Positions 1 through 8,636 are shown, counted from the first letter of the stretch. The stretch: DNA of 64,000 nt from Muribaculaceae bacterium (GCA_017557425.1 JAFYYU010000017.1:1-64000), one strand, 5' to 3'. Notes: generated from the sequence alone by a model not told the origin. Numbers and translations: made by a program.

Positions 1-34
1 GTTCATCCTGAGCCAGGATCAAACTCTTCGTTGT
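1..34 (-). rRNA. rrs: 16S ribosomal RNA, 5' end only (partial)
   Basis: Read on the minus strand, bases 27 to 1 give the universal start of small-subunit rRNA (AGAGTTTGATCCTGGCTCAG followed by GATGAAC, the form usual in Bacteroidota). Counting back from the E. coli position-8 primer site puts the mature 5' end near base 34. The rest of the gene, and presumably the rRNA operon, lies beyond the left edge. Confidence 0.95.
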
Positions 35-286
35 TGTATTATCGTTTCTTCTTTTACAAAAAGATTAAATGAAAACGCAACACTCGACCTGAGTTCCAGT
101 ATTAATGTCCCGGCCTCTTATCATCAGGGTGAATCTCGTATCTTACTGCCTGTTGTACATCGTTTTAAACGATTTGGAATCGACGGGAACAACTATTACA
201 TTGTCCCTTGTTCTCTTGTACTACTCGTTGCTGCAAACATGTCAAAGAGCTATTGTTTAGCGCCACACCAGTGGCGAAAAGCGGTG
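35..286 (-). other. rRNA operon leader
   Basis: This is the noncoding stretch between the rRNA promoter and the 16S 5' end. It is low in coding signal and holds a short perfect palindrome, ATCGTTT-T-AAACGAT, at 159-173. By analogy with other rRNA operons it should carry processing and antitermination signals, but I could not identify a specific boxA or RNase III stem. The partner strand downstream of 16S is outside the window. Confidence 0.6.
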
Positions 287-317
287 CAAAGGTACTGCCA
301 TTTTTGAAACTGACAAA
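287..317 (-). promoter_or_regulatory. rRNA operon promoter
   Basis: On the minus strand there is a -33 element TTTG (314-317), a 19-base spacer, and a -7 element TACCTTTG (287-294), an exact match to the Bacteroidota housekeeping sigma consensus. The region upstream is T/A rich, as expected for a strong rRNA promoter. It predicts a start site near base 280 and a leader of about 245 bases. Confidence 0.8.
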
Positions 318-445
318 TTTTTTCGCTACTTTTTTTCATCGAAGTTATCAACATTACGACGAAAAACAAGCACAACAAATTGAATTTCAATCTATTGTGC
401 TAAACAAAAAATTTATAATTTTTACTGAAATTGGCAGTAAAGCCA

Positions 446-1330
446 TCAAGGCATCATGCGAAAGACGCGCACGCCAATATTTGTCTTGGATTTTTCGAGG
501 TATTTGAACAGAGGCTTGGGCTCCAGCATTACCTTTCCGCCGGACATTGATGCGTCCAGCAGATAAGGGTCGCCTTTCTCGTCAACAATGATGATGCCGT
601 TGTGGGACACATCCAAGCCTTCTATCTTAGTTACCAGCGAGACAAAGTCTCCCGAGCGCAATGCCGCTTTCACGGCCTTGTCGTCAAGCCACGAGCGCTT
701 GAGATAGGGGAAGCGGTGGTTACGCAGCTCAAACCGGCGTATCTTCTCCACCATGGCGCTGTCGTCCTTGAGCTGGCGGTAGCTATCGGTGTGATGTGTC
801 ATGTAGTCAATGTTCTTGACCATGTAATCGACATGGGGCAGGTCGGGAGTGATTTCGACAAGATTGCCGCGCACATGGTTGTCGATAATCCATTCGCTGA
901 TGTAGTGGATCCTGCTGGAGTAGTCCCCCATCTCACCACCACGGTAACGAACATTCAGGATGTTGGCGGCAAAATCGCGCCAAGAGTACCGCCTGTCAAG
1001 CGTTGCCCTCGTGAGCGAATAAAGCGTTTCGATAAAGGTGAGGCAGTCCAACTCATGAATGTTGATGGTCAGCACCTCCTCGTCGGCCTCCAGAGTGTGG
1101 GCTACATATGGCGTGCCCAGCAGCTGACGGGCGTAGAACTCGACGAGGGCATTGGCCTCGTTTATACCGCTCTCGTAGCCCTTCATCAAGAGTTTATTGA
1201 TCACAATAGTGTCGCTATCGCAATGAAAACGCAAGCGGGTAGTCGTTGCCGCACGGGCGGTCTGTTGCGAGCCCTGCCTGGGAGAACAGGCGACGAGCAA
1301 TAGAATTATCAAGAATAAACAGTGTTTCAT
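446..1330 (-). CDS. DUF1460 family lipoprotein, amidase/peptidase-like
   Basis: This 294-residue lipoprotein has a short signal peptide with a lipobox ending at Cys15 (LLVAC). The rest matches the DUF1460 family, whose members have an NlpC/P60-like fold and are thought to act on peptidoglycan. Candidate catalytic residues are Cys96 in HELDCLTF and His243 in DVSHNG, followed by the strand GDPYLLDAS. The protein probably sits in the envelope facing the periplasm. It stands alone, convergent with the rRNA operon only through shared direction. Substrate is inferred from family only. Confidence 0.85.
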   Translation of the reverse strand: MKHCLFLIILLLVACSPRQGSQQTARAATTTRLRFHCDSDTIVINKLLMKGYESGINEANALVEFYARQLLGTPYVAHTLEADEEVLTINIHELDCLTFIETLYSLTRATLDRRYSWRDFAANILNVRYRGGEMGDYSSRIHYISEWIIDNHVRGNLVEITPDLPHVDYMVKNIDYMTHHTDSYRQLKDDSAMVEKIRRFELRNHRFPYLKRSWLDDKAVKAALRSGDFVSLVTKIEGLDVSHNGIIIVDEKGDPYLLDASMSGGKVMLEPKPLFKYLEKSKTNIGVRVFRMMP

Positions 1331-1354
1331 CTCGTTGTTGTATTATTTCCGGTA

Positions 1355-1362
1355 CAAAGGTA
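1355..1362 (-). promoter_or_regulatory. -7 element for the DUF1460 gene
   Basis: The minus strand reads TACCTTTG, a perfect -7 box, 24 bases before the start codon. I see no good TTTG at the expected -33 distance, so the promoter is only half supported. Confidence 0.45.
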
Positions 1363-1427
1363 ATGTTTTTTTCGGTTCTCCTGAATACAGAGAAGCATTT
1401 TTGGCCATATCCTCACATTATCTAATA

Positions 1428-1469
1428 TAAGAAACAACAAGGCAGCCGCCCAAAACTGGTCGCCTGCCT
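1428..1469 (-). terminator. Terminator after the amylase gene
   Basis: Twenty-six bases past the amylase stop, the minus strand forms an imperfect GC-rich hairpin (arms AGGCAG and CTGCCT with further inner C-G pairs), followed by TTGTTGTTT. This is consistent with a rho-independent terminator, though the stem has mismatches. Confidence 0.5.
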
Positions 1470-1494
1470 AATGATTGAGTTTTAAGTCTCCGGT

Positions 1495-4400
1495 TTAGTT
1501 ACCACTCAATAACATGTCGATCAAGGCAGTAACATCGCCAATGTTGATTGCGCCATCTTGGCTAACATCTGCATTGATCAGGTTGATGCTTTGAGGATCA
1601 CCGCCCAACAGGTAGTCAATCAGGCTCGTGACATCAGCGATGTTGACCACGCCATCATCGTTTACATCACCAAGGAGGCCTGCTGCCATCGTCTCGTTCA
1701 CGCTGATCACATACAGCTCCCACTTGTCGCTCACGGGCGAATGGTCTGCGGGATCGGGACCAGCCGACAGTTGAACGCCACCGTCAATAGCCCTAACGAT
1801 GCCGGTCATCTCATATCCGTAATTCACCCGTATCGGGCTACCGGCATTATCCTCCCAATAGCCCTGCTTAACAGTCGCCAAGAAAGCTCCGGGCAGATTC
1901 TCGCTGTTGATATCGCCATCGCTCTTCGGCATAACCATCACAAAGGTACTGTCATTGATCTGCTCACGGCATATTGCGCCGACGACGTTCACATACTCCT
2001 GCGGCTTGGGCTGAACCATGAAGTATTCGGACTGCTCAACGAAGTTGGCGGGCAGGAATGTATTAGGCGTGTAGGGAGCAGCCGTCGTCGCGATAGGATT
2101 GGCGCGCAGCTCGATGGTGGGATTGACACGGTCGGTGAGGATACCGATCACTGTCTGTCCCAGCAACAAGCGGCCCTGGATGTCCTGTGCTTCATCACCG
2201 TTAGCTATTGCCTCTTTGAGGATGAGTTGAGCCCAGTTGCTCTGGTCATACTCCTCGTCGGCAGACTCGGGAACGGGCAATGACCGTGTGTTGTAACTGG
2301 GATTGACGGCATCGCCGTTCTCATCCTTTACCCACAGCCACTGGTTCTGGTCATTCAGCCATACGCTTGACAAGTCATTGGCAACGACATATTCCTTGCC
2401 CACTTCGCCCTTGCTGACGATGTCGGCAAGCGCCATCACGTGGTTGTTGACGACACCCACCAGTCCGTTAGCGTTATAATAACCGCCGTTGACGAAGGCA
2501 AAGTCAGTAGTCTGCGTATATTGATTGCCCTTGTCGCTGAAGATCACGTTGGCGGGCAAGGCAGTGATATCGCCATTGTAAACCCATCCATAGACGAGGT
2601 TTCCGTTAGGAGCCACTCCGACGGGGGAACCAAGCGCGTCGCCAGGCCAACTTCCGCCGGTGTAGATTGTAGTCTGGTCGGTCACCCAGGTATAGGGTTC
2701 GGTATAGTGGGCATTGTTCTCGAAATAGCAGTAGAACACATCATCACCCATTCCCGTGGCACACGACGGCACAACTGTCGATTCCTCCATCTGGACAACG
2801 GTATAACCCGAATTGCCATCATAAGTGAAGTAATGGTCGCCTGGTGTGAGGCCATTAATATTTTCTGTCTGGCCACCGTTGCCGTTGTTGAAGATGACGT
2901 TGAGCGACGTAGCCTCTTGAGCGTAATGATACCATCCTTCCTCGTCCTTCTCGGTCAACAGTGTACCGGGCCAACCCACGGGAATCACATCCTGGCCATC
3001 AATCACCTCCCAAGCATAGATGTAGGGATTATTATCGGCCTTGACGTAGATGTTCACCGTATTGTTACCGGTAACATAGTAGGTCCTGGCCACCTGATTG
3101 ATCACCTCACCATTGTGGAGGACGCCAGCCCTGAGTACATGGTTGCCATCGGTGTCAAACGTCACGGTGCCTTGATAGTCGATCTGTGCGCCATTGGTCG
3201 CCGTGGGCTCGCTGCCGTCGGTGGTATAGACGATCACCGCATTGCTGTTGCTGGCCGTGAGAACGGGCGAGATCGTGTGATCATACTCGCCACTGGCCAG
3301 GTCGATGGAAACAATGGGATTGTGGAGTGCACGCGTATAGACAGCGGTCACGTCATTAGCCACGCCATCGCCAAAGCTGTAGAACACGTCGCTGGTCACG
3401 CCGTTGATGTCGGCCGTCTTGGTCGCGTCATTGCCATAGCTCAAGATAAGATTGATCCTATCGGCATTCAGCGCAGCATGGAGCCAGGTCACGCCACCGA
3501 TGATGACGCGGTTGTCATAACTGTATTGCCAACCGGGGAAATTGCCGGTGTAGCTGTTGCCACCATCGTCATAGGCATAGAGCCAAGGCAAATTGCCGCC
3601 ATCATACTTGACATAGACCATGATGCGTCCGTCATCGGGCTCGCTATCCATGACATATTCGCGTGTCACAATGCTGTTGGGACGCACCTCGCCGTTGGCC
3701 AGCACACCCACCTTGAGCGTCGTTGTGCGGTCGAACGAGAAGTCCATACCCGCGGTATCGGTAATCTGCTTGCTGTAGGCATTGGGCTCACGGCCATCGG
3801 TCGAATAAACCAGTACAGTGCCCTCGGTCGAAGGCTTCACATTCACTGCCAAGGGCGCATTGTAGTTGCCACTGGCCCTGTCAATGACGGGATAGCCATA
3901 GACCAGATCCTGCTTGATGTTGCCGTCCACCTGGTCGGCCAGCGACTCGGTGATGCACAGGCGGCAAGTGCCCTGGGTGTTGCACCACACCTCGGCAAAT
4001 CCGTCGGGGACGCCGGCGCCGACTGCTTCATCGCCCAACTGCAGATACAACTCACCCTTATCGCCCGTCACGCGCCATGCGATGCTGTAATAGCCGATCT
4101 CCTCGGGAGACCAAGCGGTACTCTCATTGGTGATGCCGGCGGTGCGGCGTGCCTTGATAAAGCGGGTGATGATGTCATGCCACTCGGGGTGCATGAAGTG
4201 AGGATAGAACAGGCACGGTGTGCCAGGCATCGACAGGATAAAGCAGTTGGCCTCGACAATCTGGGTATTGACGCGGTGCTGATAATTGCTGTTGCTGGCA
4301 TCCGTCGGCAGGTCCTTGAATGTGTCGTGGTTGTCGATAAACGTCACGGCATAGCGCCTGAATCGATAATCCCAGATAAGGCCGTCATTCTTAAGTTTGC

Positions 4401-5505
4401 GGAAACTGTGCCCGCTCAGGTCACCAAAGGCCTGACGGATCTGCTCCTGCAAGGGGAAGTCAAACGCGGCACTCTGGAAACCGCCCTCGTCATACACGCC
4501 CTTGATCCACGACTTGATCTCGTCGGCAGAGCCCCAGAACTCACCCACCGAGAAAGTGGGCCTTACCTGGGTGTTGTAATAAGCGAAATGCTTGGGCTCA
4601 AAGCCTCGCGCGTAGTCATAACGGAAGCCGGTGTAGCCTAACTCGTCCTTAAGGTAACGCAGATAGGTGAGAATCTTTTGCTGCGTCACTTTGCTGTGAT
4701 GGTCAAGGTCACGTGCCCACGGGCCCTTGCCGGCATCGCCGCCGCAGTCTCCGTTTCCGCTGCCCATGCCGCACTCGTCATCCCAGCAGATGTCCCTGCA
4801 CTTGCCGTCCCAGTCCCAGTCCCACTGGATACTGTAGGTCTTGCCCGTTGTGGGTCCGACAACGTCAACCTCATCCACGAAGTCGTAGGCATACTTCACA
4901 TTATCATCCCAAGTGCTCAAACCTCCCTTGTGGTTGGCGACCACATCCTCCATGGCTGCAGTTCCGGCCTGCTTATAGGCACTAATGAGGTTAATGAGCT
5001 CGGCTTCGGTACCGAAATAGCTCTTAGGATTCCATGTCCTGCCGTTGATGTTATAGGTCTGTCCACGGCCATGGTCCAGATAGAACACGGGCACAAAGCC
5101 CATGCAGTCCGGGTTGTTGATGATGTCACCATAATGGGTGCACACCCACGAGCCGTTATGGCCCGCACGCCAGGCCTCGCCTTCGGTAACGAACACACTC
5201 TGGTCAGAGCAAACCGTCGCGCCGCTCTGCGGCAGCCACAGCAGGTCGATATAGGGAGCGATGTTGTCCTTCTGGTTCAACAGCTCGGCCCAGGTGGTAA
5301 CGGGGAGATACCACTCGTCGTTCTCACCCCACCCTGCACCATACATCGTCGCCATCGTCATGTTGGGCTGACCCTCAACAGGACGGAAACTGTCCCAGAA
5401 GAAGCCCTGCAGCGCTACGCCACCATAGCCGGCAGGCCATCCCTGAGACATCATGCTTAACGGCGCCATCAGCGCCACAGTAATAATCAGTAAAAACTTT
5501 TTCAT
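1495..5505 (-). CDS. Secreted modular alpha-amylase (GH13) with starch-binding modules and C-terminal dockerin pair
   Basis: This 1336-residue protein begins with a signal peptide (about residues 1-20). The GH13 catalytic domain shows the four classic regions: DVVANH (187-192), GFRYD with nucleophile Asp297, GEFWG with acid/base Glu322, and DNHD (391-394). After about residue 500 come two chitobiase-C-terminal-like segments (each with YSTDG or YTTDG) alternating with about three starch-binding modules of the CBM26 kind. The last 64 residues hold two dockerin-type calcium loops (DVNDDGVVNIAD and DVSQDGAINIGD). It should cleave alpha-1,4 glucans outside the cell or on its surface. No SusC/SusD partners lie next to it, which is unusual for starch genes in this phylum. 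Confidence 0.9.
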   Translation of the reverse strand: MKKFLLIITVALMAPLSMMSQGWPAGYGGVALQGFFWDSFRPVEGQPNMTMATMYGAGWGENDEWYLPVTTWAELLNQKDNIAPYIDLLWLPQSGATVCSDQSVFVTEGEAWRAGHNGSWVCTHYGDIINNPDCMGFVPVFYLDHGRGQTYNINGRTWNPKSYFGTEAELINLISAYKQAGTAAMEDVVANHKGGLSTWDDNVKYAYDFVDEVDVVGPTTGKTYSIQWDWDWDGKCRDICWDDECGMGSGNGDCGGDAGKGPWARDLDHHSKVTQQKILTYLRYLKDELGYTGFRYDYARGFEPKHFAYYNTQVRPTFSVGEFWGSADEIKSWIKGVYDEGGFQSAAFDFPLQEQIRQAFGDLSGHSFRKLKNDGLIWDYRFRRYAVTFIDNHDTFKDLPTDASNSNYQHRVNTQIVEANCFILSMPGTPCLFYPHFMHPEWHDIITRFIKARRTAGITNESTAWSPEEIGYYSIAWRVTGDKGELYLQLGDEAVGAGVPDGFAEVWCNTQGTCRLCITESLADQVDGNIKQDLVYGYPVIDRASGNYNAPLAVNVKPSTEGTVLVYSTDGREPNAYSKQITDTAGMDFSFDRTTTLKVGVLANGEVRPNSIVTREYVMDSEPDDGRIMVYVKYDGGNLPWLYAYDDGGNSYTGNFPGWQYSYDNRVIIGGVTWLHAALNADRINLILSYGNDATKTADINGVTSDVFYSFGDGVANDVTAVYTRALHNPIVSIDLASGEYDHTISPVLTASNSNAVIVYTTDGSEPTATNGAQIDYQGTVTFDTDGNHVLRAGVLHNGEVINQVARTYYVTGNNTVNIYVKADNNPYIYAWEVIDGQDVIPVGWPGTLLTEKDEEGWYHYAQEATSLNVIFNNGNGGQTENINGLTPGDHYFTYDGNSGYTVVQMEESTVVPSCATGMGDDVFYCYFENNAHYTEPYTWVTDQTTIYTGGSWPGDALGSPVGVAPNGNLVYGWVYNGDITALPANVIFSDKGNQYTQTTDFAFVNGGYYNANGLVGVVNNHVMALADIVSKGEVGKEYVVANDLSSVWLNDQNQWLWVKDENGDAVNPSYNTRSLPVPESADEEYDQSNWAQLILKEAIANGDEAQDIQGRLLLGQTVIGILTDRVNPTIELRANPIATTAAPYTPNTFLPANFVEQSEYFMVQPKPQEYVNVVGAICREQINDSTFVMVMPKSDGDINSENLPGAFLATVKQGYWEDNAGSPIRVNYGYEMTGIVRAIDGGVQLSAGPDPADHSPVSDKWELYVISVNETMAAGLLGDVNDDGVVNIADVTSLIDYLLGGDPQSINLINADVSQDGAINIGDVTALIDMLLSGN

Positions 5506-5549
5506 AAGCCTAAAAATTTAGAGTTAATCCATCATTTGTTTTACAATGG

Positions 5550-5584
5550 CAAAAGTAAGAAAAAAATTGATAATATATTACAAA
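5550..5584 (-). promoter_or_regulatory. Possible promoter of the amylase gene
   Basis: On the minus strand the -7 box TACTTTTG (5550-5557) lies 44 bases before the start codon. A TTTG (5581-5584) sits 23 bases further up, slightly beyond the preferred 19-21 spacing. Confidence 0.45.
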
Positions 5585-5683
5585 AACTGGCACTAATTTT
5601 ACAATTTATTGACACATGCGCAAATTAAACGATTTTTGAGACGATTTGTCTAAAAAAAAGTGTAATTTAGCAGTTCGAAACAG

Positions 5684-6310
5684 ATGAAGACAAAACGTTT
5701 CTGCATAGCAGTGGCTGCCATGGTGCTGACGGTGTGCAGCCTGTGGGCTAAGGATGACGAGGTGATCGTCACCCGACAGCTCCATATGGGCCAGCGCAAC
5801 AGCCTGCCCGAGAAGACAATCCAGGTGGAGACAAAACGGCTGGTTTTCAACAAAAAAGCCGATGCGGGCCTCATCGACGCCATCAATCTGGTCATGGACA
5901 CCATCGCCAGCGAGGATTACCAGAACCGCACCTTCGTGCTGCTGCTCGAGAACAAGCCTGGCGGTGAAATCGCCATCGGCGCCCGCAACGACGACATCGT
6001 GACTCGCGGCAGCAAGGACGGGACCATCTACTATGGCGATCTGGAACACAAGCGCTACCATTTCGTCGTACTCACGGGCAAGGACAACCTGCCGCTACTG
6101 GAAAAGACGTTCAAGCGACAGGGAAAAGTACAGTTTGTACAGGAGTTCGAGTTTGTGGACTTCCCCACCCCGCGCTATCCCACCAACGTCATCGGCGAGT
6201 GGTCTCGAGACAAGGGATTCAAGTGGCTCACGGTGATCATCAACGAGGACCCCAATGCCGACCGCGACTCGTTTGACACGCCGGCAAGACTTCATGACTT
6301 AAACCAATAG
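5684..6310 (+). CDS. Secreted protein of unknown function
   Basis: The 208-residue product has a clear signal peptide (MKTKRF, hydrophobic core, cleavage near residue 22 after SLWA). I do not recognise the family. The mature part is mixed alpha/beta with many charged residues, one short hydrophobic strand (FVLLLENK) and no cysteines, so it is probably a soluble periplasmic protein. It is followed after 11 bases by a cytidylate-kinase-like gene in the same direction, so the two are likely cotranscribed, although no functional link is obvious. Confidence 0.75.
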   Translation: MKTKRFCIAVAAMVLTVCSLWAKDDEVIVTRQLHMGQRNSLPEKTIQVETKRLVFNKKADAGLIDAINLVMDTIASEDYQNRTFVLLLENKPGGEIAIGARNDDIVTRGSKDGTIYYGDLEHKRYHFVVLTGKDNLPLLEKTFKRQGKVQFVQEFEFVDFPTPRYPTNVIGEWSRDKGFKWLTVIINEDPNADRDSFDTPARLHDLNQ

Positions 6311-6321
6311 ACTATATAACG

Positions 6322-6966
6322 ATGAACGAAGACCTTAAAAACAACCAAAATTATGTGATTGCCATCGGGCGCCAGTTCGGCAGCGGTGGCCGCGAGGTGG
6401 GTCAGCGCGTGGCCCAACTGCTCGACATCAACTACTTTGACAAGCAACTGCTGCTCGAAGCTTCCAAGGCCAGTGGCATCAACCCCGAGATGTTTGAGGC
6501 CGCCGACGAGCGCACGCCCAAGTTCTTCCCCAGCCTGTGGCCCCTGAACCTGGCCATGGCAGGCTCGACCTTCGTGGGCGACGTGACGACGAGCGACGAC
6601 AGCATCTACAAGGCACAGTGCCAGGTGATGAAAGATCTGGTGGAGCGTAAGTCCTGCGTCATTGTGGGCCGCACCGCCGACTATGTGCTGCGCGACTACT
6701 GCCCCGTCATCAGCGTCTTCCTGCACGCCCCCATCGACGACCGGGTGGCACGCATCATGCAGCGCGGAGACTGCGACACACGCGAAGCCGCCGAAAAGCG
6801 CGCCGACAAGGCTAATAAGCTGCGTGCCGAGTACTACAACTTCTACACCGATAAGTTGTGGGGCCACGCCGACAGTTATGACCTGTCGATAGATTCCAGC
6901 CTACTGGGCATCGAGGGCACCGCACAACTCATCGTCGAATTCGTCAAGCGCCGCCTCTCAAAATAA
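6322..6966 (+). CDS. Cytidylate-kinase-like P-loop protein
   Basis: This 214-residue protein belongs to the cytidylate-kinase-like family found in many Bacteroidales in addition to true Cmk. The nucleotide-binding loop reads GRQFGSGGRE near residue 14-23, where canonical kinases have GxxGxGK. Further kinase-like features are FDKQLL, IVGRTADYVL and a lid-like segment AEKRADKANKLRAEYY. It presumably phosphorylates a nucleotide, but the substrate is not known and the missing Lys in the loop argues against simple equivalence with CMP kinase. A shared terminator follows directly. Confidence 0.8.
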   Translation: MNEDLKNNQNYVIAIGRQFGSGGREVGQRVAQLLDINYFDKQLLLEASKASGINPEMFEAADERTPKFFPSLWPLNLAMAGSTFVGDVTTSDDSIYKAQCQVMKDLVERKSCVIVGRTADYVLRDYCPVISVFLHAPIDDRVARIMQRGDCDTREAAEKRADKANKLRAEYYNFYTDKLWGHADSYDLSIDSSLLGIEGTAQLIVEFVKRRLSK

Positions 6967-6980
6967 AAAACAAGAAATAC

Positions 6981-7014
6981 AATAAGCGACTAGGGAATTC
7001 CCTAGTCACTTATT
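6981..7014. terminator. Bidirectional terminator between convergent genes
   Basis: A near-perfect inverted repeat has arms AATAAG-c-GACTAGGG and CCCTAGTC-a-CTTATT around an AATT loop. The stem carries A-rich and T-rich flanks on both sides, so it can stop transcripts from either direction. Its right arm contains the stop codon of the YoeB-type toxin gene (7010-7012). Confidence 0.85.
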
Positions 7015-7285
7015 TGTCGCCGTAATGGCCGTATGCTGTCAGAACAAGCACAAGAACCTCATCATCAAAGACACGATAGACCATTCTGTGCTTTTTTGTA
7101 ATCTTGCGGCTCCAACGACCATCTGGCTTTCCTTTTAATGGTTCAGGGTGTCCCGTCCCAGTCGTGGGGTGCTCTCGCAACTCTTCAATAAAAAGCAATG
7201 CCTTCTTAAAAGCCTTGGGTTCACTCTTCGCAAGACGAGCCAACCCCTCATTGGCTAAAGGGGTAAATCTCAGCTCATACATCAT
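7010..7285 (-). CDS. YoeB-type mRNA interferase toxin
   Basis: This 91-residue protein has the Txe/YoeB layout: the ending GHYGDK with catalytic His87-Tyr88, Glu48 in GHPEPLKG, and basic residues R60 and R67 in WSRKITKKHRMVYR. Family members cleave mRNA at the ribosome and are held inactive by an antitoxin. I chose ATG 7285 (MMYEL). A GTG two codons upstream (7291) is also possible. The gene overlaps the antitoxin end by 11 bases, typical of translationally coupled type II modules. Confidence 0.9.
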   Translation of the reverse strand: MMYELRFTPLANEGLARLAKSEPKAFKKALLFIEELREHPTTGTGHPEPLKGKPDGRWSRKITKKHRMVYRVFDDEVLVLVLTAYGHYGDK

Positions 7286-7535
7286 ATCCACTTCTCCTAA
7301 GCATGTCTTCCACAGATTCGCCAGGCATCAGGGTTGAATAATGCCCCTGACGATATTGTTCTTCGGCCTCCTCCACACGGGAAAAGAATTCTTCCTCGGT
7401 CATCGAGGTCGGATCATTCTGCTTCTCGGCAACCACACGGCGTAGATATTTCGCCACTCGCTTGAGCAGATTCTCGTCCTCGGCCACAATACTTAGGTTG
7501 CGTAGCACTTCGGCATTTAATTCTGAAGTAGTCAT
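7275..7535 (-). CDS. Type II antitoxin partner of the YoeB-type toxin
   Basis: This acidic 86-residue protein is placed directly before and overlapping the toxin gene, so it should be the antitoxin. The C-terminal half is rich in Glu (TMTEEEF, EEAEEQYRQGHYST) like the toxin-wrapping tails of YefM/Axe-type antitoxins. I cannot assign its DNA-binding N-terminus to a family by eye. It probably represses its own promoter together with the toxin. Confidence 0.8.
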   Translation of the reverse strand: MTTSELNAEVLRNLSIVAEDENLLKRVAKYLRRVVAEKQNDPTSMTEEEFFSRVEEAEEQYRQGHYSTLMPGESVEDMLRRSGYDV

Positions 7536-7559
7536 AATTATTCTTGTGTTTTACAGGTG

Positions 7560-7567
7560 CAAAGTTA
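7560..7567 (-). promoter_or_regulatory. -7 element of the YoeB-type module
   Basis: The minus strand reads TAACTTTG 25 bases before the antitoxin start. The best -33 candidate is 25 bases further upstream, so spacing is poor. Within the 309-base gap 7536-7844 the only other structured elements are the palindrome at 7611-7636 and the rightward promoter at 7781-7812. Confidence 0.45.
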
Positions 7568-7610
7568 CTATTTTCTTTTGAAACGGGAAAAACAAGTGCG
7601 CTATTCTTAT

Positions 7611-7636
7611 CCAATTACGCAAATATGCGTAATTGG
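7611..7636. promoter_or_regulatory. Operator-like palindrome
   Basis: A perfect inverted repeat has 11-base arms (CCAATTACGCA and TGCGTAATTGG) around AATA. It lies 76 bases upstream of the antitoxin gene and shares the core CGCAAA-NN-TGCG with the palindrome in front of higB at 14,051. A repressor-binding site is the likely use, because neither side has the T-run expected for a terminator. Confidence 0.55.
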
Positions 7637-7780
7637 CAAAATCCAGTGACTATTCGGTCAAAAACGCCCATTTATGTATTGCAGAACAAGGGAAGCCCCA
7701 ACATTTTTGCAGAATGAATATTTTGTTCCTCAAACAGCTATATTTCAGCTATTTACAAAATATGAAATGAACTGTAATTA

Positions 7781-7812
7781 TTTGCTGGTTTCGGTAATTG
7801 TCATTAACTTTG
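7781..7812 (+). promoter_or_regulatory. Promoter of the double TonB-domain gene
   Basis: TTTG (7781-7784), a 20-base spacer and TAACTTTG (7805-7812) match the Bacteroidota consensus exactly. The predicted start site is near 7820, giving a leader of about 25 bases before ATG 7845. It argues against longer upstream start codons for the gene. Confidence 0.8.
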
Positions 7813-7844
7813 CAGCGAATCAAAAACCTAAAACAATTGAACAC

Positions 7845-8570
7845 ATGAACATAACTAAGAAACTGATGACGCTATTGCTAGCTATGCTGGCATGCATGAG
7901 CGCAAGCGCGCAAGATACGATGATAGACGAAACGTGTCCGCCTCAATTCCCTGGTGGCGATGCTGCGTTAATCAGTTTTCTCAATGAAAACATTATGTAT
8001 CCTCCCACAGCTGCCCAGGACAAGGTAGAAGGCAAGGTCATTGTGCAGTTTATGGTGAAGAAGACGGGAAAAATCGACAAAGTCAAAGTCCTGCGTTCGG
8101 TACATAAGGATCTCGACGAAGAGGCTGTCAGAGTCATCAAGATGATGCCCGACTTCATTCCGGCCAAACAAAATGGGGAAGTCGTCGACATGTTGTACAC
8201 AGTGCCCGTATCTTTCAAATTGTTCGATGAAATGAAGCCGCTCATAGTGAGTGAAGGCTCCGATGTGCCCGATGATTTCCAACCGCCGATGTTCCCCGGG
8301 GGAGAGGAGGCTCTGATGCTGTTCCTCAAGGTGAATGTCAAATACCCGCAAAGTGCTGCAAAAAGAAACGTTCAAGGCAGAGTCGTCATGCAGTTCGTTG
8401 TGGACAAGACAGGCAAAGTAGGGGAAATCAAAGTCGCCAAATCGGTCGATAAGGCTCTGGATGCCGAAGCCACTCGTGTCTGCAAGCAACTGCCTGATTT
8501 CTATCCGGCCATGGAGAATGGTGAACCCGTCAGCGTTTGGTTCACCCTCCCCATCACATTCAAATTGTAG
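7845..8570 (+). CDS. Periplasmic protein with two TonB C-terminal domains
   Basis: ATG 7845 gives a 241-residue protein with a signal peptide (MNITKKLMTLLL..., cleaved near SASAQ). The frame is open further upstream, but the promoter at 7781-7812 rules out an earlier start. The mature part holds two copies of a TonB C-terminal-like domain of about 90 residues, each with the run FPGG, YP, GKV or GRV, V.KTGK.... and P.F.PA..NGE. A lone pair of such domains without the TonB membrane anchor is common in Bacteroidales. Its job is unclear; an envelope adaptor is an inference. The beta-barrel gene follows 66 bases later. Confidence 0.85.
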   Translation: MNITKKLMTLLLAMLACMSASAQDTMIDETCPPQFPGGDAALISFLNENIMYPPTAAQDKVEGKVIVQFMVKKTGKIDKVKVLRSVHKDLDEEAVRVIKMMPDFIPAKQNGEVVDMLYTVPVSFKLFDEMKPLIVSEGSDVPDDFQPPMFPGGEEALMLFLKVNVKYPQSAAKRNVQGRVVMQFVVDKTGKVGEIKVAKSVDKALDAEATRVCKQLPDFYPAMENGEPVSVWFTLPITFKL

Positions 8571-8636
8571 CAGGGAAAACAGGGACGGTCCTTTTGATGT
8601 TATTATTTATTGACAAAACTGGAAATGTATCATCAC

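Noticed and set aside
208-507. Short frame in the rRNA leader
   Set aside because: It overlaps the rRNA promoter and the end of the DUF1460 gene, and the peptide resembles nothing.
2440-4641. Very long reading frame antisense to the amylase gene
   Set aside because: It runs opposite a gene with all GH13 motifs, its product has no recognisable domain or signal, and GC-rich codon use commonly opens the opposite strand.
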